NCBI RefSeq assembly: GCF_007109225.1
Contig: NZ_VJZK01000002.1
Coordinates: 405,176-469,175, forward strand
Source: Flavobacterium sp. GT3R68
GTDB taxonomy: Bacteria; Bacteroidota; Bacteroidia; Flavobacteriales; Flavobacteriaceae
Reading direction: 5' to 3'
Length of the DNA stretch: 64,000 bases
Shown: piece after piece, positions 36,444-45,051 of the stretch
How the letters are laid out: each line of letters begins with the position of its first letter
Position numbering within the stretch: the first letter of the stretch is position 1
The notes under the pieces: model-generated
What the model saw: only the letters and a program-made list of their open reading frames with translations
The model's database searches: none
What the model was told of the DNA's origin: nothing
Position numbers and translations under genes: made by a program

Positions 36444-37670
36444 ATGAAAGATCTACTTAAAAAATTCGAAAATAAAGAACCTGAAATCGTTTTCAACTGG
36501 AAAGATGCAGAAACTGAAGCGGAAGGATGGACAGTAATCAATTCTCTTCGAGGTGGCGCTGCTGGCGGTGGAACCCGAATGAGAAAAGGTCTTGACATGA
36601 ATGAAGTGCTATCTTTGGCCAAAACTATGGAAGTAAAATTCTCTGTGTCGGGACCCGCTATTGGTGGTGCGAAGTCGGGAATTAACTTTGACCCAAATGA
36701 CCCAAGAAAAAAAGGTGTTTTGCAACGTTGGTATAAGGCTGTTTCCCCATTATTGAAAAGCTATTATGGAACCGGTGGGGATTTGAACGTCGATGAAATC
36801 CATGAAGTGATTCCGATGACGGAAGAATGTGGTGTTTGGCATCCGCAAGAAGGTGTTTTCAACGGACATTTCAAACCAACCGAAGCAGATAAAATCAACA
36901 GAATTGGCCAATTGCGTCAAGGGGTAGTAAAAGTGATTGAAAATCCTACTTTCTCTCCGGATGTCAGTAAAAAATATACAATTGCAGATATGATTACCGG
37001 TTATGGCGTTGCTGAGGCGGTACGTCATTATTACGATATTTATGGTGGTTCTGTAAAAGGGAAAAAAGCCATCGTTCAGGGATTCGGAAATGTAGGTTCT
37101 GCTGCTGCTTTTTATCTGGCAGATATGGGAGCAAAGGTAGTTGGAATCATTGATAGAGATGGTGGATTGATTAAAGAGGAAGGATTTACTTTTGAAGAAA
37201 TCAGAACTTTGTTCCTGAACAAAGACGGAAATAAATTGGTAGCTGACAATATGATTCCTTTTGAGGAAATCAACCAGAAAATCTGGTCTATCGGTGCTGA
37301 AATTTTCACGCCATGTGCCGCTTCAAGATTAGTGGCGCAAAGCCAGGTAGACAGTATGATTGCTGCCGGTTTGGAAGTGATCTCTTGTGGTGCCAACGTT
37401 CCTTTTGCCGATAAGGAAATTTTCTTCGGATCCATCATGGAGCAGGTGGACCAAAAAATCAGCTTAATTCCGGATTTCATTTCAAACTGTGGAATGGCAC
37501 GTGTTTTTGCATACTTTATGGAGAAAAAGGTTCAGATGACAGACGAGGCTATCTTTCAGGATACTTCAGAAATTATTAAAAATGCTATTGTTAAAGCCCA
37601 TGCTTTGAATGGTTCCAAAACCAATATCAGCGCAACAGCTTTTGAAATTGCGTTGAAACAATTGGTATAA
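36444..37670 (+). CDS. Glu/Leu/Phe/Val dehydrogenase family protein
   Basis: 408 aa NAD(P)-dependent amino-acid dehydrogenase. The N-terminal substrate domain has RGGAAGGGTRMRKG and the catalytic-lysine motif GPAIGGAKSGI (Lys77), where the usual GGxKGG-type pattern has Ser after Lys. The Rossmann domain shows VQGFGNVGSAAAFYLA near residue 215. The enzyme interconverts an amino acid and its 2-oxo acid plus ammonia. Glutamate or leucine-type substrates are both possible; I cannot decide from motifs. It has its own promoter box; the TonB-like gene follows after 106 bases. Confidence 0.88.
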   Translation: MKDLLKKFENKEPEIVFNWKDAETEAEGWTVINSLRGGAAGGGTRMRKGLDMNEVLSLAKTMEVKFSVSGPAIGGAKSGINFDPNDPRKKGVLQRWYKAVSPLLKSYYGTGGDLNVDEIHEVIPMTEECGVWHPQEGVFNGHFKPTEADKINRIGQLRQGVVKVIENPTFSPDVSKKYTIADMITGYGVAEAVRHYYDIYGGSVKGKKAIVQGFGNVGSAAAFYLADMGAKVVGIIDRDGGLIKEEGFTFEEIRTLFLNKDGNKLVADNMIPFEEINQKIWSIGAEIFTPCAASRLVAQSQVDSMIAAGLEVISCGANVPFADKEIFFGSIMEQVDQKISLIPDFISNCGMARVFAYFMEKKVQMTDEAIFQDTSEIIKNAIVKAHALNGSKTNISATAFEIALKQLV

Positions 37671-37776
37671 TTGAATGTTATTTAATGCGTGTTGGATTTC
37701 TGACACGCATAAATGCAATTTAAATGGCATGATATTCGTTATAGACAAAGAATTACTTTATTATAATATCTGAATT

Positions 37777-38661
37777 ATGAGTGTATTAGCAACAGAACAG
37801 GAAAAAAAATCCCTTACCATCACTACAATTATATTTGTATTGCTTTTTCTATTGTTTTTTTATCTCAAGTTCAGCAATCAGGTCGAATTAAGCCAACTTG
37901 AAGGCGGCGGGGGTGGCGGTGAAATCGCCGTAAATTTTGGAAACAGCGAGTTCGGTTCCGGAGATAATTACCAATCCAAGGAAGTGGTAACAGTGGCACC
38001 AAAACAATCCGTTCGGGCCCCATCGGACGAAAAAGAAATCATTGTTTCCGAAAATGATGATGCACCTGTTATAGCAGAAGTTAAAAAACCTGCCGTAAAA
38101 CCAGTAAAGACCGAAGTGGTAAAACCGGCTGTAAAACCAACTCCAAAACCATCCAAATCAACATCTGATGCCTTGTCCAATTTATTGAACGGTTCCAGTA
38201 AAGAAGGTGACGGTAATGATAAGGTAGGTGGTAACAAAGGAAAGGCCAACGGAGACCCGAATGCAACCGGCTATAATGGTGGTGGTGGTTCAGGAACCGG
38301 AAGCGGTGGCGGCAATGGTTCCGGTCAAGGTTTGGGAACAGGAAGCGGCTATGGGAACGGTTCCGGCAGCGGAACAGGTAATGGCAACGGAAATTACCAA
38401 TTAGGAAACAGAAAAGCACTTAACAAGCCAAACCCGAACTATCTTTGTAATGAAGAAGGTGTTGTTGTTGTTCAAATTTCTGTGGATAAATCCGGACGAG
38501 TAATCAATGCCAATCCGGGAGTCAGAGGGACTACGAATGCCGCAAAATGTTTATTGGATCAAGCGAAAATTGCCGCGATGAGTACCAGATGGCAGGCGGA
38601 TGATAATGCACCTGAAAAACAGGTTGGTAAAATTATTTATAACTTCAAACTTACCCAGTAG
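37777..38661 (+). CDS. TonB-like energy transducer
   Basis: 294 aa inner-membrane anchored protein: one N-terminal membrane segment (about 16-34), a short Gly run, a Lys/Pro-rich periplasmic spacer (KPAVKPVKTEVVKPAVKP, about 105-130), a Gly/Ser/Asn-rich linker (about 165-208) and a C-terminal TonB-type domain (VVVVQISVDKSGRVINANPG, about 225-294). Such proteins transmit proton-motive force to outer-membrane transporters. Two Cys in the C-terminal domain (NYLCNEE, AAKCLLD) could pair. exbB and exbD genes, often adjacent in Flavobacteria, are not beside it. folC follows after 22 bases. Confidence 0.85.
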   Translation: MSVLATEQEKKSLTITTIIFVLLFLLFFYLKFSNQVELSQLEGGGGGGEIAVNFGNSEFGSGDNYQSKEVVTVAPKQSVRAPSDEKEIIVSENDDAPVIAEVKKPAVKPVKTEVVKPAVKPTPKPSKSTSDALSNLLNGSSKEGDGNDKVGGNKGKANGDPNATGYNGGGGSGTGSGGGNGSGQGLGTGSGYGNGSGSGTGNGNGNYQLGNRKALNKPNPNYLCNEEGVVVVQISVDKSGRVINANPGVRGTTNAAKCLLDQAKIAAMSTRWQADDNAPEKQVGKIIYNFKLTQ

Positions 38662-38683
38662 GTAATATCATTCAATTTTTTTG

Positions 38684-39913
38684 ATGTCAAAAATGAACTA
38701 TCAGGACACTGTGAATTGGATGTTCAACCAACTTCCAATGTACCAGCAGCAGGGCGCTTCAGCTTATAAAAAAGATTTAACCAACACCCTGTTATTAACC
38801 GAATATCTACATCATCCCGAAAAAAACATAAAGTGTATACATGTTGCCGGCACTAACGGCAAAGGTTCCACGTCACATTTGTTAGCCGCTGTACTGCAGG
38901 AAGCAGGTTATAAAACGGGACTATACACTTCCCCACATTTAAAAGATTTCAGAGAACGAATTAAAATTGACGGAAAAGAAATTCCCGAGGATTTTGTATG
39001 CGAATTTATATCAAGTCACAAATCATTCTTTGAATCGCACGATATGAGCTTTTTCGAAATGACCGTGGGTCTGGCATTTGATTATTTTACAAAGGAAAAA
39101 GTAGATATCGCCATTATTGAAGTAGGTATGGGAGGTCGCTTGGATTCTACCAACGTCATCACCCCACTGTTATCTATCATTACTAATATAGGTTTAGATC
39201 ATACGCAGTTTTTAGGGACTACGTTAAAAGCCATTGCGGCAGAAAAGGCAGGCATTATCAAGTCTTCCATTCCTGTAGTTATTGGCGAATATACCAACGA
39301 GACCCAGGAGGTGTTTTTAACAAAAGCTAACGCAAATAATTCTCCAATTTATTTTGCTTCCGATTTAATACAGGAAACTTATCCTTCTTCTTTATTGGGA
39401 GATTATCAGCTATACAATAAAAAAACGGTCCTCCAAAGCATCCGTGTTTTACAATCGCAATACGGATTTCAAATTACCGAAGAGCATATTAAAGCCGGTT
39501 TTTTGAATGTGATAAAGAATACCGGTCTTCAGGGAAGATGGCAACAACTATACGAATTTCCGACTGTAATTTGCGACACGGCACATAACAAAGAAGGTTT
39601 GGAAATCGTAATGAGACAGGTTCAGAAAGCAACTTTTGATCAATTGCATATCGTATTGGGAGTGGTCAATGACAAAGACCTGAATGAAATACTGCCCCTA
39701 TTCCCGAAAAATGCCATTTATTATTTCTGCAAACCCAATATCCCGCGTGGATTGGATGCAACACTTTTAGCCGAGAAAGCAAAAGAATTGGGTTTGACGG
39801 GAAAAGTATACCGTTCAATTCCAGAAGCTTATCAGGAAACTTTAAGACGGGCGACCAAATCCGACTTTATTTATATCGGCGGGAGTACTTTCGTTGTTGC
39901 AGAAATTTTATGA
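38684..39913 (+). CDS. folC: Folylpolyglutamate / dihydrofolate synthase
   Basis: Mur-ligase-type enzyme adding glutamate to folates (and dihydropteroate). It is about 409 aa. The ATP loop GTNGKGSTSHLLAAVLQEAG lies near residue 47, followed by LYTSPHLKDFRERI, VGMGGRLDSTN and the CDTAHNKEG motif near 300. ATG 38684 and ATG 38693 (MNYQDTVNWMF) are both possible; the latter matches the usual start of the family more closely. It lies 22 bases behind the tonB-like gene and 88 bases before tRNA-Val. Confidence 0.95.
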   Translation: MSKMNYQDTVNWMFNQLPMYQQQGASAYKKDLTNTLLLTEYLHHPEKNIKCIHVAGTNGKGSTSHLLAAVLQEAGYKTGLYTSPHLKDFRERIKIDGKEIPEDFVCEFISSHKSFFESHDMSFFEMTVGLAFDYFTKEKVDIAIIEVGMGGRLDSTNVITPLLSIITNIGLDHTQFLGTTLKAIAAEKAGIIKSSIPVVIGEYTNETQEVFLTKANANNSPIYFASDLIQETYPSSLLGDYQLYNKKTVLQSIRVLQSQYGFQITEEHIKAGFLNVIKNTGLQGRWQQLYEFPTVICDTAHNKEGLEIVMRQVQKATFDQLHIVLGVVNDKDLNEILPLFPKNAIYYFCKPNIPRGLDATLLAEKAKELGLTGKVYRSIPEAYQETLRRATKSDFIYIGGSTFVVAEIL

Positions 39914-39930
39914 TTTTTACAATCATTTGT

Positions 39931-39960
39931 TTGCAATTATGAAAAAGAGGCTTATATTTG
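39931..39960 (+). promoter_or_regulatory. Bacteroidota promoter for tRNA-Val
   Basis: TTG (39931-39933), 19 bp, TATATTTG (39953-39960), 41 bases before the mature tRNA. Full consensus. Confidence 0.78.
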
Positions 39961-40001
39961 CACACGCAATAAGGGAAACACTGGTTCTAGATTGCAAAAT
40001 A

Positions 40002-40076
40002 GGGCGATTAGCTCAGCTGGTTCAGAGCACCTCGTTTACACCGAGGGGGTCGGGGGTTCGAACCCCTCATCGCCCA
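40002..40076 (+). tRNA. tRNA-Val (TAC)
   Basis: 75-base cloverleaf. The acceptor GGGCGAT pairs with ATCGCCC, discriminator A. The D arm is GCTC-AGCTGGTTCA-GAGC; the anticodon stem CCTCG/CGAGG holds loop TTTACAC with anticodon TAC (codon GTA, valine); the T arm is GGGGG-TTCGAAC-CCCTC with one G-T pair. CCA is not encoded. It is a single tRNA with its own promoter and terminator. A probable horizontally acquired gene lies directly downstream in opposite orientation. Confidence 0.97.
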
Positions 40077-40077
40077 C

Positions 40078-40110
40078 AAAAAACTCCTCAAGAAATTGAG
40101 GAGTTTTTTT
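40078..40110 (+). terminator. Terminator after tRNA-Val
   Basis: 13-bp stem AAAAAACTCCTCA / TGAGGAGTTTTTT directly after the tRNA, followed by a further T. Confidence 0.88.
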
Positions 40111-40211
40111 ATGCATTTTTCTTAAGGTTTTCGCCCACGCACATCGAATCATGTTTATTTCATGTTTCGGATTTTAAGGAGGTTTGCCGAATTTAAAATT
40201 TGATGGTGTAA

Positions 40212-41657
40212 CTATATTTTCTTCTTTAGACAACGACCTCTTGGCTCATCACCCTCATGAAGCACAATTTCGGAATGTAGGAAATGTGCGGCTTCTGCTG
40301 AATCTTTCACTTTGGAAGCACTGCGTTCTAACATTTCTGATTCAAACTCAGTTAATACACATTCCCTGACTCCAGCATTTTTCCATTGAGATAAAGACCG
40401 ACATCCTCTTGAGATCCCGCGAGCTAATAGGAGCGCATCCAACAGAGCTTGATTCGCACCTTGTCCCTTGAATGGACTCATGGGGTGAGCCGCATCTCCA
40501 ATAAGAGTCACTTGCCCCCCTTTCGCCAACAATTCTGACTGGAGTAATTCTCGGTCATACACAGGATAGCCAGAAATCTGCGCTTCCGCGGTCGCCGCTA
40601 AAATCTGAGGAATGGGATCGTGCCACTGAGTTCTAAGACATGCTTCCTCCTTGAGTGCTTGAGGTCCTTTAGAACTTAACGCCTTAGCCTCTTTTTCGGG
40701 CATTGGAAAACTAAGTTGCCACATCACCGAGTCCGACGTATATGGCATCATGTAGATCCGCTCATTGCCGTTGGCGGTTTGAAATACAGTGGCCGAGTCA
40801 AGTAAAGAACTATTAAGATCTTCTAGAATCTTTAAAGGACAAATACCCAATATCACAATACAACCTAGGTAACGCAAAGGAGTAATATCTTCACCAATCA
40901 GCAGCCTCCGCACCGAACTCCGAATACCATCAGATCCAACCACAAGATCCGCCTTGGAGCTCTTCATCTTCCCTTCCACTTCAAAGCTCAGATCAACACC
41001 TCCACTTTCACATTGCTTAAAATCTACTAACCGGTGTCCCCACTGTACAACATGATGTCCCCCGAGTTGGTTAAGAAGAGCTAAGCGCAAAGATTGCCGT
41101 GCGATATGCACATTTGAACGTTTCGCAGACGTTTTCGCATCGAACTGCATCCACTTTCTGATTCCCCATTCACCGATCACTTTTCCTTCTATAGTATGAA
41201 CTACATGTCTTGTTGAAATCACCCCTTCGTCTAACGAAAAAATACCCAATCCTGCGATCGCTTTACTAGCTTGCTGCAAGGTGAGTCCGTAGCCCTGAGA
41301 TCGCGCATCAAACTCATTATCGCGTTCATATATGGTAAAAGGAATTCCGCGGTGCAAACAAGCCACAGCTAGAGCCATGCCACCTATGCCGCCGCCAATA
41401 ATAGCAACTTGTGGATAGTTTTCCTTATCTGCTATAGTAGAGCTGGCAGAATGAACCAACCCGGATCCGCTACAGTTCGAGCATGAGTATAGGTGACCCT
41501 TAGGACGAACTGGAGTTGTCCCTTCGTCTTTTGTTTTTTCAAATTGAGCGAATGCTGTCTGGTAACGGCGGCGCACTTTCTTGCTGAGCCCTCGACTTTT
41601 TTTGCCACGTCCCTGACATTCATGACAAATAGTCCAGCTTGTATCTCTATCTTTCAC
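40212..41657 (-). CDS. Class A flavin monooxygenase with N-terminal Cys motifs
   Basis: 481 aa. Residues 1-70 hold two CxxCxGxG motifs like those of DnaJ zinc fingers: Cys11/Cys14 (CHECQGRG) and Cys59/Cys62 (CSNCSGSG), enough for one zinc site. From about 83 a PHBH-type FAD monooxygenase follows: GxGxxG region VAIIGGGIGGMALAVAC, DG motif LVVGSDGIRSSVRR and GD motif LIGDAAHPMSPFKGQGANQA. TetX-like drug-inactivating enzymes share this layout, but the substrate is unknown. The gene looks richer in G+C than its neighbours, lies alone between tRNA-Val and murF and points towards the tRNA, so transfer is likely. A shorter protein starting at a downstream Met would lose the Cys part. Confidence 0.88.
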   Translation of the reverse strand: MKDRDTSWTICHECQGRGKKSRGLSKKVRRRYQTAFAQFEKTKDEGTTPVRPKGHLYSCSNCSGSGLVHSASSTIADKENYPQVAIIGGGIGGMALAVACLHRGIPFTIYERDNEFDARSQGYGLTLQQASKAIAGLGIFSLDEGVISTRHVVHTIEGKVIGEWGIRKWMQFDAKTSAKRSNVHIARQSLRLALLNQLGGHHVVQWGHRLVDFKQCESGGVDLSFEVEGKMKSSKADLVVGSDGIRSSVRRLLIGEDITPLRYLGCIVILGICPLKILEDLNSSLLDSATVFQTANGNERIYMMPYTSDSVMWQLSFPMPEKEAKALSSKGPQALKEEACLRTQWHDPIPQILAATAEAQISGYPVYDRELLQSELLAKGGQVTLIGDAAHPMSPFKGQGANQALLDALLLARGISRGCRSLSQWKNAGVRECVLTEFESEMLERSASKVKDSAEAAHFLHSEIVLHEGDEPRGRCLKKKI

Positions 41658-41672
41658 TTTTTTTAAATTAAC

Positions 41673-41704
41673 AAAAAAACGCCCTTAAAAAGCAGCGTTT
41701 TTTT
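41673..41704 (-). terminator. Terminator after murF
   Basis: Stem AAAAAAACGC (41673-41682) with GCGTTTTTTT (41695-41704), 5 bases past the murF stop on the minus strand. Confidence 0.75.
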
Positions 41705-41708
41705 TATT

Positions 41709-42989
41709 TTATAACAATTCCAAAGTTCTTTCCAATGCCATACCTCTGGAGCCTTTTATCAGAATCATTTTGTTTTCGAATTTTGTTCTTTTAAAAGCTT
41801 CCGAAAAAGCTTCAAAAGTATCATAAAAATGTAAATTGCTTTTTACTATTTTATTGTTGTAAAAATCCTTCCCAATGAAATAACAGGTGGTCTGTTCCTC
41901 ATCCGAAAGCAGCTCTACAATATTCTTATGTTCGGACAAACTTTCCGCACCCAACTCAAACATATCACCCAATATGGCGATTTTATTTTGTTTTTCCAAT
42001 TGGACAAAATTTTCAATCGCAACTGCCATACTGCTTGGATTAGCATTATAGGCATCCAGTATGATTTCGTTGCTGTCTTTACGTAATAACTGTGAGCGAT
42101 TGTTATCCGGCACAAAGCTTTCAATTGCCATCTTAATAGCACTGTCAGCCACGCCGAAATATTTTCCGATAGTAATAGCAGCATTGATGTTGTTGGCGTT
42201 ATACAAACCTATCAGATGTGAAACGATTTGGATGTCCGAGTAGACAACATCGACAAATGGATTCGCAGTTACGGATGCGATGTTTACATTCGCATCTTTA
42301 TTGACACCAAATGAAAATGTTTTCATATTGGTTGTTTTGCTCGACTGAATAGGGTCTTCGAGATTGACAAATACCAATTTATCATTTTTAGCGAGATAGG
42401 TATACATTTCACTTTTGGCTTTAATCACACCTTCAACGCCACCAAAACCTTCTAAATGCGCTTTCCCGAAATTCGTGATATAGCCATAATCCGGTTGGGC
42501 AATATCACAAAGAAATTCAATTTCCTTTTGATGGTTGGCACCCATTTCCACTATTCCGATTTCAGTGTCAGCGTCGAAAGACAACAAGGTCAAAGGCACG
42601 CCAATATGGTTGTTTAAATTGCCAACAGTGGCTTTCGTTTTATATTTTTTAGACAAGACAACCTGAATCAATTCCTTCGTAGTTGTTTTACCATTACTCC
42701 CGGTAAGGGCAATGACAGGAAGTTTCAAGTAATTGCGGTGAAATCTTGCCAGTTCCTGCAATGTGGTCAAGCTATCATTGACCAGAATTGTACGCTCATC
42801 GATAAAATAATCAGCATTGTCAATAATAACGTACGAAGCTCCTTTCTTTAAAGCTTCATCTGCAAAAGTATTTGCGTCGAAACGTTCTCCTTTAATGGCA
42901 ATAAAAAAAGAGTTGGTTTCAATTTTTCGGGTATCAATCGAAACGGATGCGCAATTCAAAAACAGATTATGAATGTTTTGGATATCCAT
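41709..42989 (-). CDS. murF: UDP-MurNAc-tripeptide--D-Ala-D-Ala ligase
   Basis: Cytoplasmic Mur ligase adding D-Ala-D-Ala to the peptidoglycan precursor. It is 426 aa. The N-terminal UDP-binding region has SIDTRKIETNSFFIAIKGER, the ATP loop is ALTGSNGKTTTKELI near 94-108, IVEMGANHQKEI is near 146 and the C-terminal domain has LDAYNANPSSM near 310. In Flavobacteria murF is commonly beside gldJ, as it is here (143 bases apart, same strand). A terminator after gldJ suggests separate transcripts. Confidence 0.96.
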   Translation of the reverse strand: MDIQNIHNLFLNCASVSIDTRKIETNSFFIAIKGERFDANTFADEALKKGASYVIIDNADYFIDERTILVNDSLTTLQELARFHRNYLKLPVIALTGSNGKTTTKELIQVVLSKKYKTKATVGNLNNHIGVPLTLLSFDADTEIGIVEMGANHQKEIEFLCDIAQPDYGYITNFGKAHLEGFGGVEGVIKAKSEMYTYLAKNDKLVFVNLEDPIQSSKTTNMKTFSFGVNKDANVNIASVTANPFVDVVYSDIQIVSHLIGLYNANNINAAITIGKYFGVADSAIKMAIESFVPDNNRSQLLRKDSNEIILDAYNANPSSMAVAIENFVQLEKQNKIAILGDMFELGAESLSEHKNIVELLSDEEQTTCYFIGKDFYNNKIVKSNLHFYDTFEAFSEAFKRTKFENKMILIKGSRGMALERTLELL

Positions 42990-43084
42990 ATATAGATAAA
43001 ATTAAATTTTGGAAATACGTTATACCCATGAGGATCATCTTTATTGTTGATTCATGGCTATTTCATATGAAACAATTTTAAAAA

Positions 43085-43112
43085 ACAAAAGCCCTAATGA
43101 AAGGGCTTTTGT
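43085..43112 (-). terminator. Terminator after gldJ
   Basis: 11-bp stem ACAAAAGCCCT / AGGGCTTTTGT, 20 bases past the gldJ stop. The T run is short (TTTTGTTTTT). Confidence 0.7.
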
Positions 43113-43131
43113 GTATACTATTGATTAGAAA

Positions 43132-44844
43132 TTAATTTCTAGGTCTTTTCTTTTTGTCCGCTTTAGGTCCTACTCTTGACATTGCACATCTAAATCCGAT
43201 ATAGTCAGTAGCCATGTCCTGAGGAAAATATCTTCTTTGTGCAGGATCTAACCAGTAAGCTCTGTCTCTCCAAGAACCGCCTTTATAAACTCGTACGTCA
43301 TCATTTACCAGAGTTGTCCTTTTGTTCGACTTATCAAATTTTCTGGTCATGTTACCTAAACTATCTGTAGTAACATTATGTTTGGGAGAATCATACATTC
43401 TTTTACCATCTGGCAATTTATCACCTTCCTCAGAACTTCCGAAATCAAAAAATCTGGTAGACTGTTTATCACCGTCTCGGTAATTTCTTTCATCACTTTT
43501 ATCAAAGTTCTGTCTCAAATAAGTTTCTTTTTCGTCAACTGGAACTTGAGCAATTTGACCTGGTACATTTCTAGCGACAATTTTACCGTTTGATAAGGTA
43601 TCGTACGCTATGTTTTCAGTTGTTACCAGTTCCACTTTACCGTCATCACCAATTTTATTTTTAGTATAAACGTTACCTCTAAAGTAGTTAAAATCACTTG
43701 CTTCATCATCTACCATAGGTCTGTAAACATCCGCAACCCATTCTGCCACGTTACCTGCCATGTCGTATAATCCGAAATCATTTGGAGGATATGATTTTGA
43801 TGCATTTGTAATATCCGCACCGTCATCAGACCAACCTGCGATCCCACCGTAATCTCCTTTTCCTTGTTTAAAGTTAGCCAATTGGTCACCTTTGACTTGT
43901 CTTTTTCCAGAACGTGTATAACTTCCAGACCAAGGATATTTCTTTTGTCCTTTATAGATATTGTATTCTCTTTGACCTACATCCGCTGCAGCTGCATATT
44001 CCCATTCCGCTTCTGTTGGAAGTCTGTATTCAGGAAGTATAAGACCTGAAGATCTTTGAGCATAAACATTTTTGGCTTCTTTAGTTGTAGCCGCTTCGCC
44101 TTTTCCTCCAGCAACTTTTTGTGGTTTAGACAAAGAACCTCTGCGTCCTTTTAGAACGATTTTTTCGTCACCTCCAAAAGTTTTACTAGGAGCATTCAAA
44201 TAAGTTTCAGTATCAAAAGAACTTTCTGCTTTTACATCTAATACTTTAGCGTCTTTTTTAAGATATCCTTCTTTTTCAAGCGTGCTTTCATTCACACGAT
44301 TAGTTCTCCATTTGCTGAATTCAACTGCTTGAATCCAATTTACGCCAACGACAGGATAATTAGCATACGCAGGATGTCTCAAATAGTTGTTGGTCATCGT
44401 TTCATTATAACCCAATCTATTTCTCCACACCAATGTATCAGGCAATGCGCCTTCATAAATATTTTTATAATTTTCTTCTTCAGGAGGGAAAACTGTTTTT
44501 AACCAGCTTAAATATTCCATATACATTTTATTGGTCACCTCAGTCTCATCCATATAGAATGACTGAACGTGTTGCTGGCTTGGAGTATTATTCCAATCGT
44601 GCATCACGTCATCCTGAACTTTACCCATGGTAAATGTACCACCTTCTACCATAACCAACCCAGGAGCAGTAGCCTGCTTCTTAAATTTGTCATTAAACTG
44701 AAAACCGCCCTTCTTATCGTTGATTTTCCAACCTGTAGCAGTTGACGCTCCTTTTGTGCTTGACTTTTTACCACAACTAGTAAATCCTAATATTATCACT
44801 AACGATAGTAATAATTTAATAGCCATAATTTTGTTTACTTTCAT
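43132..44844 (-). CDS. gldJ: Gliding motility lipoprotein GldJ
   Basis: Outer-membrane lipoprotein of 570 aa needed for gliding and T9SS function in Flavobacterium. The signal peptide ends in a lipobox GFTSC with Cys24 as lipid site. The rest is a formylglycine-generating-enzyme-like (sulfatase-modifying) fold: MVEGGTFTMGKVQDD near 64, YMDETEVTNKMYMEYL near 97, LPTEAEWEYAAAADVG, YDMAGNVAEWVADVYRP and VYKGGSWRDRAYW near the end. GldJ is believed to be structural, not catalytic. It is transcribed away from porU, with 207 bases between them. A weak promoter-like TTATATTG (44873-44880, minus strand) with TTG 17 bp upstream may serve it. ATG 44826 is an alternative start. Confidence 0.96.
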   Translation of the reverse strand: MKVNKIMAIKLLLSLVIILGFTSCGKKSSTKGASTATGWKINDKKGGFQFNDKFKKQATAPGLVMVEGGTFTMGKVQDDVMHDWNNTPSQQHVQSFYMDETEVTNKMYMEYLSWLKTVFPPEEENYKNIYEGALPDTLVWRNRLGYNETMTNNYLRHPAYANYPVVGVNWIQAVEFSKWRTNRVNESTLEKEGYLKKDAKVLDVKAESSFDTETYLNAPSKTFGGDEKIVLKGRRGSLSKPQKVAGGKGEAATTKEAKNVYAQRSSGLILPEYRLPTEAEWEYAAAADVGQREYNIYKGQKKYPWSGSYTRSGKRQVKGDQLANFKQGKGDYGGIAGWSDDGADITNASKSYPPNDFGLYDMAGNVAEWVADVYRPMVDDEASDFNYFRGNVYTKNKIGDDGKVELVTTENIAYDTLSNGKIVARNVPGQIAQVPVDEKETYLRQNFDKSDERNYRDGDKQSTRFFDFGSSEEGDKLPDGKRMYDSPKHNVTTDSLGNMTRKFDKSNKRTTLVNDDVRVYKGGSWRDRAYWLDPAQRRYFPQDMATDYIGFRCAMSRVGPKADKKKRPRN

Positions 44845-45051
44845 ACTTTGGTAGGTAATAAATTTCGAGGCGCAATATAATAATTAATATTAAATTGCAA
44901 CATCTTTTTTTAATTTAAAATATTTTATATCATTTCTGATATTATGCTTAATTACAACGCAAAAATAATATAATTATTACACACAAATTGCATTAAATAA
45001 ATTATTTTTACTTCTGGTAATAATTCTCCCATTATTGCGTTATCTATTGAA

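Noticed and set aside
38081..38419. Minus-strand ORF of 112 codons rich in His and Arg
   Set aside because: It is the antisense of the Gly/Ser-rich linker of the TonB-like gene and has unnatural composition.
40070..40138. TCGCCCAC repeated at the tRNA-Val 3' end and at 40131-40138 as possible attachment site
   Set aside because: Only 8 bases long, both copies on the same side of the monooxygenase gene, and no integrase is present.
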